A program made the position numbers and the translations under genes. A DNA stretch of 64,000 bases, from NCBI RefSeq assembly GCF_900115045.1, contig NZ_FOVC01000007.1, positions 113,001 to 177,000 on the forward strand, in the 5' to 3' direction. Positions 26,951-35,865 of the stretch are shown piece by piece. Source of the stretch: Izhakiella capsodis. GTDB taxonomy: Bacteria > Pseudomonadota > Gammaproteobacteria > Enterobacterales > Enterobacteriaceae. Every line of letters starts with the position of its first letter. Positions within the stretch are counted from its first letter, which is position 1. Below the pieces are notes generated by a model. It ran no database searches and was not told the DNA's origin. It saw nothing but the letters and a program-made list of their open reading frames with translations.

Positions 26951-27766
26951 ATGAAGAAAAATCGCGCTTTTTTGAAGTGGGCTGGCGGTAAATATCTGCT
27001 ACTGGATGAGATCCGTCGTTATTTACCAGAGGGTGAGTGCCTGATTGAGCCATTTGTCGGTGCAGGTTCGGTATTTCTCAACACCGATTATTCTCACTAC
27101 ATCCTGGCGGATATCAACAGTGACCTGATTAATCTGTACAATATAGTCAAGACGCGTACCGTCGAATTTGTACAGGATGTGCGCATGTTATTCAGCGAAC
27201 AATCCAATGTGGCGGACTTTTATTACGCGCAGCGGGAGCGTTTTAATCGTAGTACTGATGCTTACGAGCGGGCGTTACTGTTCCTCTATCTGAATCGTTA
27301 TTGTTTCAACGGCCTGTGTCGTTACAATCTTAGCGGTGAGTTTAACGTGCCTTTTGGTCGATATCGGCGCCCCTACTTTCCGGAAGATGAGCTGTACTGG
27401 TTTGCTGAGTGTGCGCAGAAAGCAACTTTTGTCTGCGAACCCTACGATGTTACTCTGAGGAAGGCTGGCAAAGGGGCGGTTATCTATTGTGATCCGCCTT
27501 ATGCACCGCTTTCGGCTACGTCAAATTTTACCGCATACCATACCAATAATTTTTCGCTGCGGGAGCAGCAGCGCCTGGCCGAAATGGCGAGTAGTTTGTC
27601 GGCAGAACACCAGATACCGATACTGATCTCCAATCATGACACGCCCCTGACCCGTGAGTGGTATCGGAGTGCGTCGTGCCTGGTGCCGATAAAGGTAAGA
27701 CGCTCAATCAGCAGTCGCGGCGTTGGGCGGATCAAAGTGGATGAGCTGCTGGCCCTGTATATTTAA
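26951..27766 (+). CDS. dam: DNA adenine methyltransferase Dam
   Basis: Methylates the adenine of GATC, marking strands for mismatch repair and timing replication. 271 residues. S-adenosylmethionine site AFLKWAGGKYLLLDEI and PFVGAGSVFLN, catalytic CDPPYAPLS, and the DNA-contacting NRYCFNGLCRYN segment. Orphan methylase in the same place as in E. coli. Confidence 0.98.
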   Translation: MKKNRAFLKWAGGKYLLLDEIRRYLPEGECLIEPFVGAGSVFLNTDYSHYILADINSDLINLYNIVKTRTVEFVQDVRMLFSEQSNVADFYYAQRERFNRSTDAYERALLFLYLNRYCFNGLCRYNLSGEFNVPFGRYRRPYFPEDELYWFAECAQKATFVCEPYDVTLRKAGKGAVIYCDPPYAPLSATSNFTAYHTNNFSLREQQRLAEMASSLSAEHQIPILISNHDTPLTREWYRSASCLVPIKVRRSISSRGVGRIKVDELLALYI

Positions 27767-27832
27767 GCGGGTTATCTGATCGTCACTGAGTGCTAACCGC
27801 CTGTAGTCAGGCGTAAGAACCGGGAGAAATGG

Positions 27833-28519
27833 ATGAAAAAACCTTTGATTGCACCTTCGATTCTGTCTGCAGATTTCGCCCGTCTCGGAGAAGATACGGC
27901 TAAAGCACTGGCCGCTGGTGGTGATGTTGTGCATTTTGACGTGATGGATAATCACTATGTGCCCAATTTGACAATGGGACCTATGGTGTTGAAAGCGCTG
28001 CGTGATTATGGCATCACCGTACCAATTGATGTTCACCTGATGGTAAAACCCGTTGACCGCCTGATACCTGACTTTGCCAGCGCGGGTGCCAGCTTCATTA
28101 CCTTTCACCCGGAAGCGTCAGAGCATGTCGATCGCACCCTGCAGTTGATTAAAGAACACGGCTGTAAAGCGGGTCTGGTATTTAATCCGGCAACGTCGCT
28201 GAGTTACCTCGATTACGTGATGGACAAGCTGGACATTGTTTTGCTTATGTCGGTGAATCCCGGTTTTGGTGGTCAGTCGTTTATTCCTTCGACGCTGGAT
28301 AAGCTGCGCGCTGCGCGTAAGCGTATCGATCAGTGCGGCTACGATATTCGACTTGAGGTGGATGGCGGTGTCAAGGTTGAGAACATTGCCGAAATCGCGG
28401 CCGCCGGCGCGGATATGTTTGTTGCCGGTTCTGCTATCTTTGGTCATTCAGACTATAAGCAGGTCATCGAGAAAATGCGTACTGAGTTGGAGAAGTCACG
28501 TCATGGCTCATTCCACTAA
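27833..28519 (+). CDS. rpe: Ribulose-phosphate 3-epimerase
   Basis: Interconverts ribulose 5-phosphate and xylulose 5-phosphate in the pentose phosphate pathway. TIM barrel of 228 residues (E. coli 225): IAPSILSADFARLGED, metal ligands in VVHFDVMDNHYVPN, DVHLMV, and MSVNPGFGGQSFIP followed by EVDGGVKVEN. Overlaps gph by 17 bp. Confidence 0.98.
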   Translation: MKKPLIAPSILSADFARLGEDTAKALAAGGDVVHFDVMDNHYVPNLTMGPMVLKALRDYGITVPIDVHLMVKPVDRLIPDFASAGASFITFHPEASEHVDRTLQLIKEHGCKAGLVFNPATSLSYLDYVMDKLDIVLLMSVNPGFGGQSFIPSTLDKLRAARKRIDQCGYDIRLEVDGGVKVENIAEIAAAGADMFVAGSAIFGHSDYKQVIEKMRTELEKSRHGSFH

Positions 28520-29180
28520 TATTCAGGGACTGGCATTCGATCTTGATGGTACGCTGGTGGACAGTGCTCCGGGCCTGGCCGCCGCAGTTGACCTTGCCTT
28601 GAACGCGCTGAATCTTGCTGCTCCAGGGATCCAGCGCGTTGCTGCCTGGATAGGTAACGGGGCAGATATCATGATTACCCGCGCATTGCGTTGGGCACTG
28701 GATGCCGAGCCGACGCAGACGCAGATTAATGAGGCGCGAGCCCTCTTTGATAAGCATTATGCCCGCACGGTTAGACAGGGTAGCCAGCTGTTTCCGGAAG
28801 TCAAAGCGACGCTTGACGCTCTGGCAGCCAGCGGCCTGCCAATGGCGATTGTGACCAATAAGCCGACGCCTTTTATTGCGCCGTTGTTGCAATCTTTGGC
28901 TATCGCGCATTGTTTCTCGTTGGTGCTGGGTGGCGATGACGTTGTCCAGAAGAAGCCGCATCCCGCCCCGCTATTTTTAGTTTTAGGCACCTTTGGTCTG
29001 CGACCAGAATCGCTGCTATTTGTAGGCGATTCACGTAATGATATTCTCGCCGCGCAGGCAGCAGGATGTCCCTGCGTTGGTATGACGTATGGTTATAATT
29101 ATGGTGAGCCGATTACCAGTAGCCAGCCTGACATCGTACTTGATCATTTCAATCAGCTTCTGCCCGTATTAGGGCTGTAA
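28503..29180 (+). CDS. gph: Phosphoglycolate phosphatase
   Basis: HAD-family phosphatase clearing 2-phosphoglycolate, which arises partly from DNA repair. Start at 28503 (MAHSTNIQGLAFDLDGTLVDS) just inside rpe gives 225 residues. HAD motifs: DLDGTLVDS (I), AIVTNKPTP (II), KKPHPAPL (III), VGDSRNDILAAQAAG (IV). Confidence 0.97.
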   Translation: MAHSTNIQGLAFDLDGTLVDSAPGLAAAVDLALNALNLAAPGIQRVAAWIGNGADIMITRALRWALDAEPTQTQINEARALFDKHYARTVRQGSQLFPEVKATLDALAASGLPMAIVTNKPTPFIAPLLQSLAIAHCFSLVLGGDDVVQKKPHPAPLFLVLGTFGLRPESLLFVGDSRNDILAAQAAGCPCVGMTYGYNYGEPITSSQPDIVLDHFNQLLPVLGL

Positions 29181-29195
29181 ATCAGGATATTAGCA

Positions 29196-30200
29196 ATGAG
29201 CAAACCCATCGTTTTTAGTGGCGCACAACCCTCAGGTGAACTGACTATTGGTAACTATCTGGGTGCGCTACGTCAGTGGGTGAAGATGCAGGATGATTAT
29301 CAGTGCATTTATTGTATTGTCGATCTCCACGCTATCACAGTGCGGCAGGATGCAGAGAAATTGCGTAAGGCAACGCTGGATACATTGGCCCTGTATCTGG
29401 CCTGCGGCATCGATCCCAATAAGAGCATTATCTTCGCGCAGTCTCACGTGCCGGAGCATACGCAGCTCGGTTGGGTGCTGAATTGTTATACCTATTTTGG
29501 TGAACTTAGCCGTATGACGCAGTTCAAGGATAAGTCCGCGCGCTACGAAGAGAATATTAATGTAGGTTTGTTCGATTATCCGGTGCTGATGGCCGCAGAT
29601 ATCCTGCTTTATCAGACGCATCAGGTGCCGGTAGGTGAAGATCAGAAGCAGCATCTTGAGCTGAGCCGTGATATTGCCTCACGTTTCAACGCGCTCTATG
29701 GTGATATTTTTCGGGTGCCTGAGCCTTTTATTCCCAAATCTGGCGCGCGCGTAATGTCATTACTCGATCCGACGAAAAAAATGTCGAAGTCAGATGACAA
29801 CCGCAATAACGTGATTGGTCTGCTGGAAGACCCCAAATCGGTGGTGAAGAAGATAAAGCGCGCAGTGACTGACTCTGAGGAGCCACCGGTCGTGCGTTAC
29901 GATATAAAAGAAAAAGCCGGCGTTTCAAATCTGCTGGATATCCTGTCCGGTGTGACAGGCACGCCGGTCGCTGATCTTGAGAGATCGTTTGCAGGTAAAA
30001 TGTACGGCCATCTTAAAGGGGAAGTTGCGGATGCAGTCTCAGGGATGCTCAGCGAGTTACAGGAACGTTATCACCAATATCGTAATGACGAGGCTTTTCT
30101 TGAAGAAATTATGCGTCACGGCGCTGAAAAAGCCCGTAGCATCGCGCAGGAAACACTGAAAAAGGTCTATCAGGCGGTGGGTTTTGTTACTAAGCCCTGA
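29196..30200 (+). CDS. trpS: Tryptophanyl-tRNA synthetase
   Basis: Class I synthetase charging tRNA-Trp, 334 residues as in E. coli. The HIGH-like motif is PSGELTIGNYLGAL and KMSKS is present as KKMSKSDDNRNN; GEDQKQHLELSRDIA binds tryptophan. Last gene of the aroK-trpS cluster, followed by a strong terminator. Confidence 0.98.
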   Translation: MSKPIVFSGAQPSGELTIGNYLGALRQWVKMQDDYQCIYCIVDLHAITVRQDAEKLRKATLDTLALYLACGIDPNKSIIFAQSHVPEHTQLGWVLNCYTYFGELSRMTQFKDKSARYEENINVGLFDYPVLMAADILLYQTHQVPVGEDQKQHLELSRDIASRFNALYGDIFRVPEPFIPKSGARVMSLLDPTKKMSKSDDNRNNVIGLLEDPKSVVKKIKRAVTDSEEPPVVRYDIKEKAGVSNLLDILSGVTGTPVADLERSFAGKMYGHLKGEVADAVSGMLSELQERYHQYRNDEAFLEEIMRHGAEKARSIAQETLKKVYQAVGFVTKP

Positions 30201-30227
30201 TTTTCTGGCTATCTGAAGATATCTTGT

Positions 30228-30265
30228 AGACCCCGGCGTCGTGGCGCCGGGGTCTTTGTTTTTAC
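30228..30265 (+). terminator. trpS intrinsic terminator
   Basis: An 11-bp perfect GC-rich stem (AGACCCCGGCG / CGCCGGGGTCT) with a 6-nt loop is followed by TTGTTTTT. It closes the aroK-damX-dam-rpe-gph-trpS transcription unit. Confidence 0.9.
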
Positions 30266-30387
30266 TGCGGCTGGACTTCAGATGTTTGACCTTGCCTGGT
30301 TTTTAGCGCGTTAGCTTCGTCCCGCTATTTTCAAGTTATGAAAACCGTGTCAGGGTAAATGTATTATCGCAACTTGAGGAGATGTTT

Positions 30388-31671
30388 ATGCAGGGTTCGC
30401 CACTCAGAAGGATCACCCATGTGCGCTTGCCGGGACAGGAGGGATTGTGGCAGATCGACATTGCCGATGGCAAAATAAGCCGTATCGGACCCCAGCTGAA
30501 GAATTGTCCACAGGATGAGGCAAGCCTGCATGGAGAGGGGGGGCTGGCTATTCCACCGTTTATAGAACCGCATATCCATCTCGATACCAGCCAAACCGCC
30601 GGTGAGCCTTCCTGGAATCGTTCAGGTACGCTGTTTGAAGGCATTGAGCGCTGGGCACAGCGCAAAGAGCTGCTAACCCATGAAGATGTTAAAGCGCGGG
30701 CAAAACAGACGCTGAAGTGGCAGCTTGCTAACGGCATCCAATACGTACGTACTCATGTTGACGTCTCTGATCCTACGCTTACGGCGCTTAAAGCGATGCT
30801 TGAGGTTAAGCACGAAATGGCACCTTGGGTGAACTTACAGCTGGTGGCTTTTCCACAGGAAGGGATTATGTCTTATCCGGATGGAGCCGCATTGCTGGAG
30901 GAGGCTCTCCGGCTGGGTGCCGACGTGGTCGGGGCGATCCCTCATTTCGAATTTACCCGTGAATATGGCATAGAGTCGCTGCACATTGCCTTCGCGTTGG
31001 CGCAAAAGTATCAGCGACAGGTTGATGTGCATTGCGATGAAATAGACGACGAGCAGTCGCGCTTTATCGAAACGGTAGCGGCGCTGGCGCACAAAGAAAA
31101 CATGGGGGCGCGCGTTACGGCAAGTCATACTACCGCGATGCACTCCTACAACGGCGCATATACTTCCCGTTTGTTCCGGCTGCTTAAACTGTCGAAAATT
31201 AATTTTGTGGCTAACCCGTTGGTGAATATCCATCTCCAGGGGCGCTTTGATGATTATCCTAAACGGCGTGGCATTACCAGAGTTAAAGAGATGCTGGCTC
31301 AGGGAATTAACGTCTGCTTCGGCCATGATGACGTATTTGATCCCTGGTATCCGCTGGGTACCGGCAATATGCTACAGGTGCTGCATATGGGACTTCATGT
31401 CTGTCAGCTAATGGGATATGACCAGATTAACGCCGGGCTCGATTTGATTACGCGCAATAGCGCCCGGGCACTACAGTTAACAGATTACGGTATTCACACC
31501 GGTAATCCGGCGAGTCTGATTATTCTGCCTGCTGAAAATGGTTTTGATGCGCTGCGTCGTCAGGTAGCGGTACGCTATTCGGTTCGCGCGGGAAGGGTGA
31601 TTGCGGCAACGGAGCCTGCGAAATCGACGCTTTATCTGGCACAGCAAGAAGCCATCGACTTCACACGATAG
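30388..31671 (+). CDS. codA: Cytosine deaminase
   Basis: Deaminates cytosine to uracil for pyrimidine salvage. The ATG at 30388 (GAGGAG 4 nt upstream) gives 427 residues, the exact E. coli CodA length; ATG 30382 overlaps the ribosome site. Metal site VEPHIHLD-type (EPHIHLDTSQTAG), DVHCDEIDDEQ, SHTTAMHSYNG and GHDDVFDPWYPLG are intact. The permease codB is not adjacent. In E. coli codBA is elsewhere, and the trpS-tsgA interval holds cysG and nirCDB. Confidence 0.97.
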   Translation: MQGSPLRRITHVRLPGQEGLWQIDIADGKISRIGPQLKNCPQDEASLHGEGGLAIPPFIEPHIHLDTSQTAGEPSWNRSGTLFEGIERWAQRKELLTHEDVKARAKQTLKWQLANGIQYVRTHVDVSDPTLTALKAMLEVKHEMAPWVNLQLVAFPQEGIMSYPDGAALLEEALRLGADVVGAIPHFEFTREYGIESLHIAFALAQKYQRQVDVHCDEIDDEQSRFIETVAALAHKENMGARVTASHTTAMHSYNGAYTSRLFRLLKLSKINFVANPLVNIHLQGRFDDYPKRRGITRVKEMLAQGINVCFGHDDVFDPWYPLGTGNMLQVLHMGLHVCQLMGYDQINAGLDLITRNSARALQLTDYGIHTGNPASLIILPAENGFDALRRQVAVRYSVRAGRVIAATEPAKSTLYLAQQEAIDFTR

Positions 31672-31673
31672 AT

Positions 31674-31706
31674 AAACGGCAGTCCCCCTTCAGGGGGCTG
31701 CCGTTT
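31674..31706. terminator. Bidirectional terminator between codA and tsgA
   Basis: ACGGCAG-CCCCC / GGGGG-CTGCCGT form a long near-perfect stem with a tight loop, with AAA upstream and TTT downstream, placed between two convergent genes. Confidence 0.85.
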
Positions 31707-31711
31707 AACGC

Positions 31712-32899
31712 TTAGTGTTTCCAGTTACCGTGGCTGCGATGCTTAGTTACAAAACCCAGCAGCAAGCACATGAGGAAAACAATTGCGTACAAGCCGTTAG
31801 CGGTTTTCAGTGCGGTATGCACGCTATAATGACTTACGATTGGCGCAGTGACAATGAATGTCAGCATGGTGCCCACCGTGCCGCAGGTCAGAATAAAGTT
31901 AACCAGCTTGGGTGAAGAGACCTTAGTTTGCAGGGAGCCTAGCGTAATGATGGTGGTATAAATGGCACTGGAAAAAAAGCCGAGTGCGAGGATTATCCAC
32001 TTCAGTATGGCCGGATCGCTGCTGTTGACGAACCAGTACATCAGCCCGGTTGCCACCAGTGCCAGCACGGTCACGATACGCTGCGGATCGACGAAACGTA
32101 GAAGGGCGCTGAATGCCCACATACCAATCATATAAGCCGTCCAGAAGCTGCCTACCAGGCCGCCAGCCTGTAGCATATTCATGTTCAGATTGGTATTGGC
32201 ATACTGCGGCACCCAGGAAATGAAGCCTAGTTGGCCGAGTATATAGCAGAGTGCGGCGACGGCGAGTAACGCAACGCCAATACCCCATTTTTCTTTTTCT
32301 GGCGGCGCGTTGTATTCGTTCGATGCGGTTCTTCCCAGCTGCGGGAATTTTACGCTCAGCGTCAAAATAAAGATGGCCAGATAGATCACACCGATGCAAA
32401 CATAAACCCAGAACCAGGGCAGAGTATGAGCAATTATCCATGCGGCAAGAACCGGAAAAAAGGTACCGGCCATGCTAAAGAAAGAGTCGGTAAAAAGTAA
32501 GCGAGCCCCGCGCTGACGACCATCATATAAATGGGTAATCAGGAAGGTACCAATCGACATGGTAATACCGCTTACCACGCCCAGCACGAACATGCAGACG
32601 GAAAACAGCGTCAGGCTTTTTGTTACCATCAAGCCAATGACGGCCAGCAGCATTAACACAAAGCCGAAAATCAGCTGACGTTTGAGTGGGATAATTTCCA
32701 TTAGCCAGGCATTGAGAAATATAGCAACCAGAATGCCACTGTTCAGAAAGGTAAACGTATTGCTCATTTCTGATACTGGCATATCAAAATATTTAGCAAT
32801 GTCTCCCATGACCACGCCGGTGACGATAACCAGCGCGCCAGTCAGGGCATAGGAAAGGAAACTGATCCAGGTAAGACCGATGCGATCGCGATTAGACAT
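31712..32899 (-). CDS. tsgA: TsgA, major facilitator superfamily transporter
   Basis: Inner-membrane transporter-like protein of about twelve membrane segments. The start at 32899 (MSNRDRIGLTWISFLSYAL, AGG about 10 nt upstream) gives 395 residues (E. coli 393). MFS features include YDGRQRGARLLFTDSFF. Its substrate is not established; the gene was named in Salmonella for tellurite/selenite-related growth phenotypes. Divergent from ppiA as in E. coli. Confidence 0.93.
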   Translation of the reverse strand: MSNRDRIGLTWISFLSYALTGALVIVTGVVMGDIAKYFDMPVSEMSNTFTFLNSGILVAIFLNAWLMEIIPLKRQLIFGFVLMLLAVIGLMVTKSLTLFSVCMFVLGVVSGITMSIGTFLITHLYDGRQRGARLLFTDSFFSMAGTFFPVLAAWIIAHTLPWFWVYVCIGVIYLAIFILTLSVKFPQLGRTASNEYNAPPEKEKWGIGVALLAVAALCYILGQLGFISWVPQYANTNLNMNMLQAGGLVGSFWTAYMIGMWAFSALLRFVDPQRIVTVLALVATGLMYWFVNSSDPAILKWIILALGFFSSAIYTTIITLGSLQTKVSSPKLVNFILTCGTVGTMLTFIVTAPIVSHYSVHTALKTANGLYAIVFLMCLLLGFVTKHRSHGNWKH

Positions 32900-33157
32900 A
32901 AAACAACCTGTGTATTGTAAAAAAATTCTGAAATGCAACAGCATTAATTTTACTCAGTATTGTGATACTCATAAATAAACAATGAAACAAAATTATTCGT
33001 ATTCATTGCTTTGTGCGTTTAATCACTTCATAACGGGGTGTTCATTTGCGTGTCGCCTCTGCCTTTAGGTAAATCTCGGTAAAATACTGGCGTGGAGATT
33101 AGCCACTCTCTAAAATCCTGTTGTTTAGTTGTTTGCTGTCTCATTAAGGAATAATCC

Positions 33158-33730
33158 ATGTTTAAACGCACGCTCACCGCCGTCACCACGGCTATAATGT
33201 TGTCTGTCGTATCGGCTTCGGCTCTGGCCGCTACCAATGATACTCATGTTTTGCTGACGACCTCCGCTGGCAATATAGAACTGGAATTGAACAATCAGAA
33301 AGCGCCAATCACTGTTAAGAACTTCGTTGATTACGTCAACAGTGGCTTTTACAACAACACCATTTTTCACCGCGTTATTCCCGGTTTTATGATTCAAGGA
33401 GGCGGATTTACCGCTGACATGCAGCAGAAAAGTACTAACCCGCCGATCAAAAATGAAGCAGATAACGGCCTGCTTAATCGCCGGGGAACCATAGCGATGG
33501 CGCGTACAGCTGATAAAGATAGCGCCACCAGCCAATTTTTCATTAACGTCGCGGATAATGCTTTCCTTGACCACGGCCAGCGTGATTTTGGCTACGCGGT
33601 GTTTGGTAAAGTCGTTAAAGGCATGAGTGTGGCCGATAAAATAGCCCAGGTTCAGACGCATAACGTCGGGCCTTATCAGAACGTGCCGGTAAAACCGATC
33701 GTGATTCTTTCCGCAAAAGTTCTTCCCTGA
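33158..33730 (+). CDS. ppiA: Periplasmic peptidyl-prolyl isomerase A
   Basis: Cyclophilin-type rotamase of the periplasm, 190 residues as in E. coli. Signal peptide 1-24 ends SALA-A. The cyclophilin core is clear: NFVDYVNSGFYNNTIFHRVIPGFMIQGGG, SATSQFFINVADN and FGKVVKGMSV. In E. coli yhfG-fic follow; here the next gene is pabA. Confidence 0.97.
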   Translation: MFKRTLTAVTTAIMLSVVSASALAATNDTHVLLTTSAGNIELELNNQKAPITVKNFVDYVNSGFYNNTIFHRVIPGFMIQGGGFTADMQQKSTNPPIKNEADNGLLNRRGTIAMARTADKDSATSQFFINVADNAFLDHGQRDFGYAVFGKVVKGMSVADKIAQVQTHNVGPYQNVPVKPIVILSAKVLP

Positions 33731-33737
33731 AACGTAG

Positions 33738-33759
33738 GGGCGCAATACGCTTTGCGCCC
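33738..33759. terminator. Hairpin after ppiA
   Basis: Perfect 8-bp stem GGGCGCAA / TTGCGCCC with a 6-nt loop, 8 bp behind the ppiA stop. There is no T-run, so it may be a weak or Rho-assisted terminator. Confidence 0.5.
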
Positions 33760-33916
33760 GACTCGACCATCTGTAAAGCAAACACTCTTGCCAGATATCG
33801 TGCGATGGAATAGGGAGCGGCATAATTCCTGATATCACTTTTGCAAAAAAGTAATCAATTTTCTGCAGTGAAAAAACGCGTAGAATAACGACGTTTCTTT
33901 GTTGGCCGGAGTGATC

Positions 33917-34492
33917 ATGCTGCTGCTTATCGATAACTATGACTCTTTTACCTGGAATCTTTATCAGTATTTTTGCCAGTTGGGCGCTGACGTTGAAGTG
34001 TATCGCAACGACGCGATCTCACTGCATGAGATGAGCACTCTTCGCCCTGACCATCTGGTGATCTCGCCGGGACCCGGTTCACCGAATGAGGCCGGAATTT
34101 CGCTAGCGGCGATCCGTCATTTTGCTGGCAAGCTTCCAGTCCTCGGAGTTTGCCTGGGCCATCAGGCGCTGGCACAAGCTTTTGGTGGCCGCGTGGTTCG
34201 CGCCCGTCAGGTAATGCACGGCAAGGTGTCGCAGATTATGCATCGACATCAGGGGGTATTCGCCGGGTTGAATCAGACTTTGAGCGTGACGCGATATCAC
34301 TCATTGGTGGTCGAGGCGGCGACGTTGCCTGCCTGCCTTGAGGTGACCGCGTGGAGTATGCGCGATGGCGAGCAGGATGAAATTATGGGGCTGCGCCACC
34401 GCCGTTTGGCACTGGAAGGTGTGCAGTTTCACCCGGAAAGTGTGCTGAGCGATCAGGGCCTCCAGCTACTGAATAACTTTCTGCAACGTTGA
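33917..34492 (+). CDS. pabA: Aminodeoxychorismate synthase, glutamine amidotransferase subunit
   Basis: Supplies ammonia to PabB in p-aminobenzoate (folate) synthesis. The start at 33917 (MLLLIDNYDSFTWNLYQYF) with GGAG upstream gives 191 residues; a start at 33899 would add six unsupported residues. Class I amidotransferase triad: Cys in GVCLGHQALAQAFGG, His and Glu in GVQFHPESVLS. Followed by argD as in E. coli. Confidence 0.97.
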   Translation: MLLLIDNYDSFTWNLYQYFCQLGADVEVYRNDAISLHEMSTLRPDHLVISPGPGSPNEAGISLAAIRHFAGKLPVLGVCLGHQALAQAFGGRVVRARQVMHGKVSQIMHRHQGVFAGLNQTLSVTRYHSLVVEAATLPACLEVTAWSMRDGEQDEIMGLRHRRLALEGVQFHPESVLSDQGLQLLNNFLQR

Positions 34493-34578
34493 ATTTTATT
34501 GTCTCTATTTGATTTTTTATGCATATTTTATGATTATAATATCAATTCTGAAATTAATGTAAGAGCATGAGGTCAGGC

Positions 34579-35799
34579 ATGGCGGCAGATAAAATGATGG
34601 TTAACCGGGCAACGTTTGATGATGTGATTTTGCCCGTTTATGCACCCGCGCAGTTCGTTCCGGTGAAAGGTAAGGGCAGCCGTGTCTGGGATCAGAATGG
34701 CAGCGAATATATCGATTTTTCCGGGGGTATTGCGGTAACGGCGCTTGGTCACTGCCATCCAGCGTTGGTGAACGCGTTAAAGAATCAGGGTGAGACGCTG
34801 TGGCACACCAGCAACATTTTCACTAATGAACCAGCGTTACGTCTGGCAAGCAAACTGATTGCCGCCACCTTTGCCGATCGGGTGTTCTTCGTTAACTCAG
34901 GAACAGAAGCAAACGAGGCGGCATTTAAACTGGCGCGCTATTATGTCAGTAAAAAACAAAGCCCCTATAAAACGAAAATCATCGCTTTCCACAATGCGTT
35001 TCATGGTCGCACGTTGTTTGCCGTTTCTGTTGGCGGTCAGCCTAAGTATTCAGATGGTTTTGGGCCAAAACCAGCTGATATCATACATGTGCCTTTTAAC
35101 GATCTTGAGGCAGTAAGAGCAGTCATTGATGATCACACCTGTGCGGTGGTAGTGGAACCCATTCAGGGTGAGGGCGGCATTATGCCCGCCAGCCAGGCTT
35201 TCATGACAGGCTTGCGCGACCTTTGCGATGAATACCAGGCCCTGCTGGTATTTGATGAAGTGCAGACGGGTATGGGGCGCAGCGGCAGGCTGTTTGCCTA
35301 TCAGCATTACGGCGTAGAGCCGGATATCCTGACTACTGCGAAAGCGCTGGGTGGAGGCTTTCCGGTTAGCGCAATGCTGACTACCAATAAAATTGCTTCT
35401 GTAATGTCGCCAGGCGTGCATGGCACCACTTATGGTGGTAATCCGCTGGCATGTGCTGTAGCAGAAGCTGCGATGGATATTATCAATACTGACGAGGTAC
35501 TGGACGGCGTGGCTGAACGCCGACAGCAGTTTGATGCGGGGTTAAATGCGATTAATACGCGGCTGGATGTGTTTACTGATGTGCGTGGTATGGGACTACT
35601 TATCGGCGCTGTGCTCAAGCCACACTATGCCGATAAAGCACGCGATATTCTTGATGCCGCTGCCAGCGAAGGTCTGATGATACTAAATGCGGGTACCGGT
35701 GTTATCCGCCTGGCCCCGTCGTTGATCATTGAGCCAGCAGATATTGATGAGGGCATGCAGCGTTTTGCCCGCGCGCTGGAAAAAGTCATCAGGGCATAA
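34579..35799 (+). CDS. argD: Acetylornithine/succinyldiaminopimelate aminotransferase
   Basis: PLP aminotransferase used for arginine and lysine/diaminopimelate synthesis. Start 34579 (MAADKMMVNRATFDDVILP, behind GAGGT) gives 406 residues, the E. coli length; ATG 34567 is in frame but less likely. Landmarks: NSGTEANEAAFKLAR, FHNAFHGRT, LLVFDEVQTGMGRSG and the PLP lysine in TTAKALGGGFP. Confidence 0.97.
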   Translation: MAADKMMVNRATFDDVILPVYAPAQFVPVKGKGSRVWDQNGSEYIDFSGGIAVTALGHCHPALVNALKNQGETLWHTSNIFTNEPALRLASKLIAATFADRVFFVNSGTEANEAAFKLARYYVSKKQSPYKTKIIAFHNAFHGRTLFAVSVGGQPKYSDGFGPKPADIIHVPFNDLEAVRAVIDDHTCAVVVEPIQGEGGIMPASQAFMTGLRDLCDEYQALLVFDEVQTGMGRSGRLFAYQHYGVEPDILTTAKALGGGFPVSAMLTTNKIASVMSPGVHGTTYGGNPLACAVAEAAMDIINTDEVLDGVAERRQQFDAGLNAINTRLDVFTDVRGMGLLIGAVLKPHYADKARDILDAAASEGLMILNAGTGVIRLAPSLIIEPADIDEGMQRFARALEKVIRA

Positions 35800-35865
35800 T
35801 TTACTGCGCCGCCGGGATTCCAGCGATGCTCTGTCGCGTTATTCGCTATCGCCGGTCTTTAGCGG

